Assembly (NCBI RefSeq): GCF_016862915.1
Contig: NZ_BONW01000053.1
Span: forward strand, 1 to 35,825
Source of the DNA: Plantactinospora endophytica
Lineage (GTDB): Bacteria > Actinomycetota > Actinomycetes > Mycobacteriales > Micromonosporaceae
Direction: 5' to 3'
Length of the DNA stretch: 35,825 nt
The notes under the pieces are model-generated. The model was not told the DNA's origin and searched no databases. It saw only the letters and a program-made list of their open reading frames with translations. This document shows, one piece after another, positions 16,616 to 22,996 of the stretch. Made by a program: the position numbers and the translations under genes. How positions within the stretch are numbered: position 1 is the first letter of the stretch; each line of letters begins with the position of its first letter.

Positions 16616-17685
16616 GTGCTGTCCTGGAGCAGCGGCGGGTAGACGGTCGACGGAACGCCGTCGACCGTGCTGCCGCCGAACTGGAGCATCGCGCCGGTCT
16701 GCCGGTTGAGGTCGTACGGGTAGTTCAGTCGCGGGGCCGACGCCTCGTCCAGCGCGGCGATCTGCTGGTCGCTGAGCCGGACGTCGAGTGCGGCCAGGTT
16801 CGCGTCGAGGTGTGCGAGGCGCCGGGGCCCGAGGATCGGCGCGGTGACCATGGGGCGGCTGCGCAGCCAGGCGAGAGCGACGGCGGCCGGGCTCGCCTCG
16901 ACCTCGGCGGCGACGGTGGTCAGCACGTCGATGACGGCGAACTGGGCGTCAGTGGGGCCACCGGTGATCCGGCCGCGCATCGTGTCGTGGACCTCGGCGC
17001 CGCGACTGTACTTGCCGGACAGGAATCCGCCGGCCAGCGGGCTCCACGGCGTCAGGCCCATCCCGGCGTCCCGGGCCAGCGGAACGAGCTCGCCTTCGAC
17101 GGTGCGGGCGAGCAGGGAGTACTCGACCTGGAGGGCGATCACCGGAGTCCAGGACCGGAGCACGGCCATGGTGTGTGCCTGGGCGGTGTACCAGGCGGGA
17201 GTGTTGGAGAAGCCGACGTACCGGATCTTGCCTGCGGTGACCAGCCCGTCGAGGGTACGCATGGTCTCCTCGACCGGGGTGTGCGCGTCCCAGTTGTGCA
17301 GCCAGTACACGTCGAGGTAGTCGGTCTTCATCCGGCGCAGCGTCTGGTCGAGCTGGGCGACGATCGCCTTGCGGCCCGCACCGCCGCCGTTCGGGTCGCC
17401 CGGATACAGGTTGCCGAAGAACTTGCTGGCCAGTACGACCCGGTCGCGCAGGCCCGGCCGGGCGGCGAAGAAGTCGCCGAGGATCGCCTCGGAGTGGCCG
17501 TTGGTGTAGAAGTTGGCGGTGTCGACGAAGTTGCCGCCCCGGTCCAGGTACGCCTGCAGGATCTGCTCGGACTCCTCGACGCCGCAGCCCCAGCCGCCCT
17601 CCACGCCGAAGTTCATCGCGCCGAGGGCGAAGGGGCTGACCCGCAGTCCGGAGCGGCCGAGGGTGAGGTAGGAATCGAGTGACAT
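16606..17685 (-). CDS. Aldo/keto reductase
   Basis: This is a 359-residue NADPH-dependent oxidoreductase of the aldo/keto reductase superfamily (YajO/Tas-like group). Catalytic residues are in FVDTANFYTNG (Asp and Tyr) and ASKFFGN (Lys), followed by LDVYWLHNWD (His). The cofactor end has SRPMVTAPILGPRRLAHLDANLAAL. The ATG at 17685 is supported by GGAGCAGGAAC. A GTG 21 codons upstream has no suitable ribosome site. Upstream, TTAACC-N18-TAGGAT on the minus strand is a fair promoter giving a leader of roughly 75 nt. The substrate is not predictable. The family often detoxifies aldehydes or acts in secondary metabolism. Confidence 0.95.
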   Translation of the reverse strand: MSLDSYLTLGRSGLRVSPFALGAMNFGVEGGWGCGVEESEQILQAYLDRGGNFVDTANFYTNGHSEAILGDFFAARPGLRDRVVLASKFFGNLYPGDPNGGGAGRKAIVAQLDQTLRRMKTDYLDVYWLHNWDAHTPVEETMRTLDGLVTAGKIRYVGFSNTPAWYTAQAHTMAVLRSWTPVIALQVEYSLLARTVEGELVPLARDAGMGLTPWSPLAGGFLSGKYSRGAEVHDTMRGRITGGPTDAQFAVIDVLTTVAAEVEASPAAVALAWLRSRPMVTAPILGPRRLAHLDANLAALDVRLSDQQIAALDEASAPRLNYPYDLNRQTGAMLQFGGSTVDGVPSTVYPPLLQDSTRY

Positions 17686-17810
17686 GTTCCTGCTCCCATG
17701 AGTTCTGGTCGATGCGGTGGACCACTCAACTACACCAGCTCCGACCACTGCACAGGTAGAACGATCCTCCTGATGTCTTGCACAATCCTATTTCACAGTG
17801 CCGGATCGGG

Positions 17811-19787
17811 TTAACGGTCGAGGGCGGCGGCGAAACGGTCGAGGTGCTGCGCGACCGGGCCGACGGTGAGCATGCCGCTGCCCGCTCCGGCCAGTTCGCC
17901 TACCGCCGGTTGGAGGGCGGCGTGCGCCCGCCGCAACACCGTCCGATCCGCCAGCAGCAGGGCGGCCTGGCCGGTGAGGCACCAGAGCGCCTCGGCGAGC
18001 AGGTCGGGCGGCGGCTCCGGAGTCCGGCGCAGCGCTGCCCCGGCGGCGGACCGGCGGTCCCGGGCCAGCAGCAGCAGCGGCTCCGCCCACGGGGCGTACG
18101 GGCCCCAGTCGGTGTCGTCGTCGGCGACGTGCACCGGTCGACCGTGCCACACCCGCAGGCAGAGCAGGGCCAGCGGCAGGAGTCCCCGCTCGACCCCGGG
18201 CATGCCGCTGCCGGCGAGCCGGGTCGCCGCCATCCGGTAGGCAGCCTCGGCGTCCTGCGGCGGCACCCCGGTCGCGGCCAGCCGGAGCGCGCCGTACCAC
18301 TGGGTGAAGACACCGGCCAGCGGTCGCTCGTGCCGCTCGGCGAGCAGGTCCACGGCGGCGGCGTGCCCGTCCGCCCCGGGAAAGTCCCCGAGCGCGCAGC
18401 GCGCCTGGAGCCGGACGAGGTGGCCGAGCAGTTCGAAGCTCGGCAGGCCGTGCCGGCCGGAGAGCGCGACGAGTTCCGCCCCGATCTCGTCGCGTACCGG
18501 GGCGAGGCCGGTGCGGTGGAAGGTCTGCAGGTACACGCCGTTCAGGGCGAAGGCCAGCAGGGCAGGGTCGGCCAGGTGGCGCGCGATCCGCTCCGCCTGC
18601 CGGGCGGCTTCCGGCCCGCGTGCCGCCCGGGTGCCCCGGGACTCCACCGCGATGGTGGCCAGCAGGCGGGCCCGGGTCGCCTGGGACGCGCCGGGGTGCA
18701 GCGCGGCCAGCGCACGCTCGGCCGCCGCCGCGATCCGGGCCGCCTGCGGCGGGTCGTCCGAGCGGGTCCAGATCGCGGGTACGTCGTAGCCGCCGATCAC
18801 CCGGGCGGTGAGTTCCGGGTCGCCGAGCTGTTCGGCGGCGACGATGGCCGCGAGCCGCTGTTCGCGGGCGGCTTCGAGGCCCCCTCCCCCGGCCATCGCG
18901 AGACTCCGCAGCAGTCCGACCGTCGACTCCAGCCGGGCCCGGGCACCGGCGGCCACCGTGCGGTCGTAGGCCGCCGCGGCCTCGGTCCAGACCCGGTCCG
19001 CCGCGACCGGGCCGGCGTCCAGCGGCTCGGTCTGCCGGAGGATGTCGATCTCCAGGCGGCGCAGCCGTGGCCCCGGATCGACGCCGAGCTGCTCGACGAG
19101 CAGCCCGCGAGCCCGGCGCAGTACGGCCAGAGCCTCCCCCTGCCGCTCGGTGCGGTACAGGGCCAGGGCCAGCAGCCGCCACGCCTCCTCCCGCCAGGGA
19201 TGCTCGGCCACGTGCGCGTCGAGCGCCGGTACCACCTCGGCGGCCCGCCCGAGCCCCAGCAGCGCCTCGGCACGCCGCTCGACCGCGTGCAGCCGGAGTT
19301 GTTCGAGCCGGGACCGCTCGGCGCGGGCCCACGGCTCGTCGTCGTACCCGGCGTAGGCGGGCCCCCGCCACCAGCCGAGGGCGCGGTCGAGGCCGTCGAG
19401 CGCCGCCCGGGGCGGTACCCCGGAGGTGCCGGTGACGGTCTCCTCGAACCGCCAGGCGTCGACGCTGTCCGCCGCCGCCCGGAGGGCGTACCCCGGTCCC
19501 TCGGTGACCAGCAGCCGGGCCGGCTCCCGGGCCGGCCGGGCCGGCTCCAGCGCGCGTCGCAGCGCCGCCACGAAGGTACGGACCGCGCCCACCGCGCCCG
19601 GCGGCGGTTCCGCCCACAGGTCGTCGACAAGCCGGCCGACCGGGACGACCCGGCCGCGCGCGACGACGAGCCGGGCCAGTACCGCGCGGTGTTTCGGCCC
19701 TTTCACGTCGATCGGCGCACCGGTCTCGTCCCAGACGGCGACCGGACCGAGAACTCCGAACCTGACCCGCACCGACCGATCCCCCAT
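17811..19787 (-). CDS. AfsR/SARP-family transcriptional regulator
   Basis: The 658-residue regulator has an OmpR-like winged helix (about 8-100; VLGPVAVWDE, LLARLVVARGRVVP-type helix, GPGYAL wing). It then has a bacterial transcriptional activation domain (about 108-255; VDAWRFE, HPWREEAWRLLALALYRTERQGEAL, RRLEIDIL), and a 400-residue helical, TPR-like C-terminus. No P-loop NTPase is present, so it is not a full AfsR. SARPs activate biosynthetic genes by binding direct repeats near -35. It is divergent from the dehalogenase-like hydrolase across 106 bp, so that gene is the likely target. The ATG at 19787 lacks a clear ribosome site. A GTG six codons in (VRVRFGVLG) is an alternative start with GGGGGA before it. 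Confidence 0.93.
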   Translation of the reverse strand: MGDRSVRVRFGVLGPVAVWDETGAPIDVKGPKHRAVLARLVVARGRVVPVGRLVDDLWAEPPPGAVGAVRTFVAALRRALEPARPAREPARLLVTEGPGYALRAAADSVDAWRFEETVTGTSGVPPRAALDGLDRALGWWRGPAYAGYDDEPWARAERSRLEQLRLHAVERRAEALLGLGRAAEVVPALDAHVAEHPWREEAWRLLALALYRTERQGEALAVLRRARGLLVEQLGVDPGPRLRRLEIDILRQTEPLDAGPVAADRVWTEAAAAYDRTVAAGARARLESTVGLLRSLAMAGGGGLEAAREQRLAAIVAAEQLGDPELTARVIGGYDVPAIWTRSDDPPQAARIAAAAERALAALHPGASQATRARLLATIAVESRGTRAARGPEAARQAERIARHLADPALLAFALNGVYLQTFHRTGLAPVRDEIGAELVALSGRHGLPSFELLGHLVRLQARCALGDFPGADGHAAAVDLLAERHERPLAGVFTQWYGALRLAATGVPPQDAEAAYRMAATRLAGSGMPGVERGLLPLALLCLRVWHGRPVHVADDDTDWGPYAPWAEPLLLLARDRRSAAGAALRRTPEPPPDLLAEALWCLTGQAALLLADRTVLRRAHAALQPAVGELAGAGSGMLTVGPVAQHLDRFAAALDR

Positions 19788-19893
19788 TCCGCGCCCGGGA
19801 GATCAACGTATCGTGCTCATCGCCTGCTCATCCCTGGTCGGCACGCTGGACGGGCCCGCTCGGGCGAAGACCGACCAGAAAAGGACAGCACCC

Positions 19894-20772
19894 ATGACCA
19901 CCTCCATCCCCGGTTTCGACTACCAGCGCGTTCCGGTGGACGCCGACGTGACGCTGAACGTGGCGGTGGGCGGCACCGGCAGCCCGGTCGTGCTGCTGCA
20001 CGGCTTTCCGCAGACCCACCTGATGTGGCGGCACGTCGCCGTCGACCTGGCCGCCGAGTACACCGTGATCTGCCCCGACCTGCGCGGCTACGGTGCGAGC
20101 GACAAGCCCGCCGCCCGCGACGCCGGGACGTACGCCAAGCGGACCATGGCGGCCGACATCGTCACGCTGGCCCGCACGCTCGGCCACCAGCGGTTCGCCC
20201 TCGCCGGCCACGACCGGGGCGCCCTGGTCGCCGTCCGTGCCGGCCTCGACCACCCGGCGGCGATCTCGCACCTCGCCGTGCTCGACGTACTGCCGACGCT
20301 GGACATGTGGGAGGTGCTGCACGGTGTGGACGCGGCCGTCGCCTTCCATCTCTACCTGATGGCCCAGCCGCCCGGCCTGCCGGAGCAGATGATCTCCGCG
20401 AGCCCGGACGCCTTCTTCGGCCACTTCCTGGACGGGTGGGCGCGCGACCCGCAGGCGATCCCGCCGGACGTACGTGCCGAGTACCTGCGGGCCGCCCGCG
20501 CGGCGGTCCCCTCGATCGTCGCCGACTACCGCGCGTCCGCCGGTATCGACGTCGCGCACGACCGCGCCGACCGGGCCGCCGGGCGCCGCCTGGGCATGCC
20601 GGTCACGGTCGTCCAGCAGGACTGGGGCGCGGCGCTCGGCTACGACGCCGCCGCGCTGTGGCGGGCCTGGGCCCCGGATCTGGCACACCGGACGACCTCG
20701 GCCGGACACTTCATGGCCGAGGAGGCGCCAGCCGAGGTGAGCGAGGCCCTGCGCACTCTGCTCGCCCGGTAG
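19894..20772 (+). CDS. Alpha/beta hydrolase, haloacetate-dehalogenase-like
   Basis: The 292-residue hydrolase most resembles fluoroacetate/haloacetate dehalogenases and epoxide hydrolases. The oxyanion motif is HGFPQTHLMW. The nucleophile is Asp107 in AGHDRG, with Arg108 following. The acid is Asp131 (LDVLPT) and the base His272 (SAGHFMAEEAP). By alignment with the well-studied Rhodopseudomonas enzyme, the second carboxylate-binding Arg is Leu111 here, and the halide-site His-Trp pair is His152-Leu153. The chemistry (Asp ester, His-activated water) should work, but fluoroacetate is an unlikely substrate. AAAAGGACAGC precedes the ATG. It is divergent from the SARP gene and upstream of a MarR gene. 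Confidence 0.9.
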   Translation: MTTSIPGFDYQRVPVDADVTLNVAVGGTGSPVVLLHGFPQTHLMWRHVAVDLAAEYTVICPDLRGYGASDKPAARDAGTYAKRTMAADIVTLARTLGHQRFALAGHDRGALVAVRAGLDHPAAISHLAVLDVLPTLDMWEVLHGVDAAVAFHLYLMAQPPGLPEQMISASPDAFFGHFLDGWARDPQAIPPDVRAEYLRAARAAVPSIVADYRASAGIDVAHDRADRAAGRRLGMPVTVVQQDWGAALGYDAAALWRAWAPDLAHRTTSAGHFMAEEAPAEVSEALRTLLAR

Positions 20773-20900
20773 CGCCGCACCGGGTGCCGGATGCGGTGCC
20801 GTCACGGTGGCCGGTGTGAGCTGACCGGGCTGGCGTAGCGCCGGGCAGGGTGCCGGACGCGGTGCTGTCACGGCGGCCGGTGGGAGCTGACCGGGCTGGT
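20769..20900. repeat. 66-bp tandem duplication copying the hydrolase gene end
   Basis: Copies 20769-20834 and 20835-20900 match at 58 of 66 positions with no gaps. Each begins with GTAGCGCCG, so the second copy carries a duplicate of the TAG stop of the hydrolase. The second copy ends three bases before the MarR gene's -10 hexamer. Confidence 0.9.
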
Positions 20901-20902
20901 CG

Positions 20903-20914
20903 TAAACTCGCCCG
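20903..20914 (+). promoter_or_regulatory. -10 element of a leaderless MarR gene
   Basis: TAAACT at 20903-20908 is followed by six bases and then the GTG start at 20915, the spacing expected when transcription begins at the start codon itself. There is no ribosome-binding sequence. A -35 is not evident. Confidence 0.6.
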
Positions 20915-21412
20915 GTGGCAGGTGGCGACGCGGTGGACCGGATGGTCGGCGAGTGGACGCGGCGGGACCCGGAGCTGGACGTCAGCCCGTTCGAGGTGGT
21001 CGGCCGGCTGCTGCTCTGTGCCGACCACTGCCACCGGGCGATCGCCTCGGTGCTCCGTACCCTCGGGCTGAGCTACGGCGACTTCGATGTGATCAATACA
21101 CTGCGGCGGCGCGGCGACCCCCAGGGCACCAATCCCCGGGAGTTGGCCCGGTCGTCGCTGATCACCTCGGGTGCGATGACGTCCCGCCTGGACCGGCTGG
21201 AGCAGGCCGGCCTGATCGCCCGCAGCGCGGACCCGGCCGACCGGCGAGGCGTGCTGGTACGCCTCACCGGTCAGGGGGAAAGCCTTGCCGAACAGGCCGT
21301 CCGGGCCGTCCTGGAGGTGGACGAGGCGTTCCTGGAGCCGCTCGGCCGGCGGCAACGGGACACGGTCGCCGCCGCGCTGAAACAGCTCCTCGTCCGGTAC
21401 GAGCCCGGCTGA
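20915..21412 (+). CDS. MarR-family transcriptional regulator
   Basis: This is a 165-residue MarR regulator. The winged helix spans about residues 60-125, with helix-turn-helix RELARSSLITSGAMTSRLDRLEQAGLI and the wing ADPADRRGVLVRLTGQG. The dimerising helices are at both ends. I keep the GTG at 20915 because of the leaderless promoter arrangement. An in-frame ATG at 20942 is the alternative. The gene follows the hydrolase on the same strand across a tandem duplication and is convergent with the DUF6506-type gene. It may repress either of them or itself. CTTG-N4-CAAG upstream of the DUF6506-type gene is a possible site. Confidence 0.93.
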   Translation: MAGGDAVDRMVGEWTRRDPELDVSPFEVVGRLLLCADHCHRAIASVLRTLGLSYGDFDVINTLRRRGDPQGTNPRELARSSLITSGAMTSRLDRLEQAGLIARSADPADRRGVLVRLTGQGESLAEQAVRAVLEVDEAFLEPLGRRQRDTVAAALKQLLVRYEPG

Positions 21413-21493
21413 CCTTCCGCGCGACCGCCGGCCCCGACCCCGGCTCGGCCCCGGCTCGGTCAACCGGTGCTCGCGGGTCCGACGTTGCGGTCC

Positions 21494-21540
21494 GGCCAGA
21501 TGGCGCCGCCGGGCAGATGGTGCCGCCGGCCAGATGCGGG
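21494..21540. repeat. 17-bp tandem repeat, 2.8 copies
   Basis: Units at 21494-21510 and 21511-21527 (GGCCAGATGGCGCCGCC and GGGCAGATGGTGCCGCC) are followed by a partial third to 21540. The array fills the gap between two convergent genes. Just upstream CCCCGGCTCGG is also repeated twice. Confidence 0.75.
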
Positions 21541-21558
21541 GAGCGTCGCGCGGGGCGG

Positions 21559-22170
21559 CTACGCCGTACCCGCCTGGAACGCGGCCTTGAACGCCGCCGC
21601 CCCGTCGATGGACTCGAAGGGCCAACCGACCAGGGTCACCGGCACCCGGCCGTCGACGGCTGCCCGGACCTGGGCCGCCGTGGTCAGCGGGGCGCCGCCG
21701 CAGATCTCGACGAGTTCTGCGCCGCTGTCTACGAGTTCGACGGCGACCCGGGCGACGGCCTCGTCCGGCGCGCCGACGACGGCGGTCCAGCCGCCCGTGG
21801 CGTGCTTCCGCAGCACCCGGTCGGTGCCGGGATCCGCCTCCGGGCGCTCGTAGATCGTGGCGGAGCGGCTGATCCGGGTACCGGTGGCCGGACCAGTGCC
21901 GAGGTGGCCGGCGACCCCGACCGGCGCCCGTCCGCCGACCGCCTCGATCACCTGGGCCGCCGCCGTCAGGTCGAAGCCCCGGTACAACTCGATCAGCCGG
22001 ACGCCGCCGTCCGCCAACTCGGCGGCGACACGGGCCGCCGCAGGTCCGTCCGGTGCCCAGACGAAGACGGCCCGCGAACCGCCGTTGTCGACCACCACGC
22101 GGTCCGCGTCGGGGTCCGCGCCCGGCTCCAGGAAGATGAACGTCTCGTCGAAGTTCCGGTCCTCGGTCAT
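21559..22170 (-). CDS. DUF6506-type protein with two fused copies
   Basis: The 203-residue protein consists of two homologous halves. FIFLEPGADPDADRVVV...WAPDGPAAARVAAELADGGVRLIEL...LTAAAQVIEAVGGRAPVGV (about 10-90) repeats as [16 protein letters not shown]...GAPDEAVARVAVELVDSGAELVEI...LTTAAQVRAAVDGRVPVTLVG (about 105-183). Each half matches my recollection of DUF6506, a single-domain protein of about 110 residues with unknown function, so this is a tandem fusion. GGAGGG stands eight bases before the ATG. A CTTGGCATCAAG dyad (22204-22215) lies in the promoter region. The fold looks alternating alpha/beta with no catalytic motif that I can identify. Confidence 0.8.
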   Translation of the reverse strand: MTEDRNFDETFIFLEPGADPDADRVVVDNGGSRAVFVWAPDGPAAARVAAELADGGVRLIELYRGFDLTAAAQVIEAVGGRAPVGVAGHLGTGPATGTRISRSATIYERPEADPGTDRVLRKHATGGWTAVVGAPDEAVARVAVELVDSGAELVEICGGAPLTTAAQVRAAVDGRVPVTLVGWPFESIDGAAAFKAAFQAGTA

Positions 22171-22203
22171 CTCCGACCCTCCAGATCGCTTGCCGTCGAA
22201 TAA

Positions 22204-22215
22204 CTTGATGCCAAG
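22204..22215 (-). promoter_or_regulatory. Candidate operator upstream of the DUF6506-type gene
   Basis: CTTGATGCCAAG is a CTTG-N4-CAAG dyad 34 bp upstream of the start codon. MarR and TetR regulators often use such dyads, and a MarR gene lies next door. Confidence 0.35.
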
Positions 22216-22334
22216 CTATATCGAGAACAAGCACCGGAGTCACCCGGGCATTCCGGGTACGAGGGAACGTGGCACCGCTCACCCGACGACGTCTACAGGG
22301 GACGGTCGACGTCCGGAGCGGGCACCGGGGGCGG

Positions 22335-22796
22335 TCAGCGACCGATGTCGGCGCCGTACACGTGGTCGACCGGCATCGTCATCAGCACCCGCCGGTCGGA
22401 CACCATCACCGAGCGGTACTCGTCCCAGTCCGGGTGTTCCCCGGCGGCGGCACGGTAGTAGTCGACCAGCGCCTCGACCTCGGGACCGTACGGGTCGACG
22501 CCCGGCCCGGTCAGTCTCGCCACGCCCTCGGCAGTGGCCCACCGCAGACCGTCCGGACTGGTGACCTCGAGCGTGGCCCGGGGATCCCGACGCAGGTTCG
22601 CCGTCTTGGCACGTCCCTCGGTCATCGACACGTAGAGCAGGTCGGTCCGCAGGTCGTAGTAGGGCATGACCGGGGAGAGCTGCGGCCGGCCGTCCGACTT
22701 GATCGTCGCGAGGACGCCGAGTCGACTCGCCGCGAGCAGGGCACGCGGATCGAACGGCGAGACGGTCGGCGGCCCAGCGGTGGCATCGGTGGTCAT
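22335..22796 (-). CDS. PPOX-family F420/flavin-binding protein
   Basis: The 153-residue protein has the pyridoxamine 5'-phosphate oxidase-like split barrel, in the TIGR03618-type group that often binds coenzyme F420 in actinobacteria. Typical elements are LGVLATIKSDGRPQLSPVMPYY (strands one and two), YVSMTEGRAKTANLRRDPRATLEV (cofactor phosphate contacts) and a C-terminal YRSVMVSDRRVLMTMPVDHVYG. It probably reduces a small molecule or biliverdin-like substrate with F420H2, but the substrate cannot be read from sequence. The ATG at 22796 follows GAGAAT by six bases, so the message is probably leaderless. A MerR-type operator overlaps the promoter. Confidence 0.9.
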   Translation of the reverse strand: MTTDATAGPPTVSPFDPRALLAASRLGVLATIKSDGRPQLSPVMPYYDLRTDLLYVSMTEGRAKTANLRRDPRATLEVTSPDGLRWATAEGVARLTGPGVDPYGPEVEALVDYYRAAAGEHPDWDEYRSVMVSDRRVLMTMPVDHVYGADIGR

Positions 22797-22802
22797 GGCG
22801 GC

Positions 22803-22834
22803 ATTCTCAACCTTCACACCGGTATGAAGGTCAA
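22803..22834 (-). promoter_or_regulatory. MerR-type promoter and operator of the PPOX gene
   Basis: On the minus strand TTGACC (22829-22834) and a -10 hexamer, GAGAAT (22803-22808) or the overlapping TGAGAA, are 19-20 bp apart. That gap is longer than the 17 bp of ordinary promoters. The spacer is filled by the dyad ACCTTCA-N8-TGAAGGT (22810-22831). An over-long spacer containing a dyad is the hallmark of promoters activated by MerR-family regulators. No MerR gene is in the window, so control would be in trans. Confidence 0.6.
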
Positions 22835-22937
22835 GCGGCCGGTGGGAACGCGAGATTCGGCGCGGCCCTGCATTCGAAAGCCACGAAACCCGGGGGGCCC
22901 GATGTGGCACCCGGGGAAGGCGAAGGAGTCCGACCAG

Positions 22938-22972
22938 ACGTGGGCGCTCCTCTGGTCGAGGAACGCCCACGT
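22938..22972 (-). terminator. Hairpin terminator after the secreted esterase gene
   Basis: ACGTGGGCG (22938-22946) pairs with CGCCCACGT (22964-22972), and an inner TCCTC/GAGGA stem closes a 5-nt loop, with one mismatch between the stems. It lies 25 bp beyond the stop of the minus-strand gene ending at 22997. Confidence 0.75.
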
Positions 22973-22996
22973 GGTGTTTCGGTGACGCGGGTCAGG

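Noticed and set aside
17788-19806. A 672-codon frame overlapping the SARP gene
   Set aside because: The alternative frame (17811-19787) contains intact winged-helix and activation domains. This one contains none.
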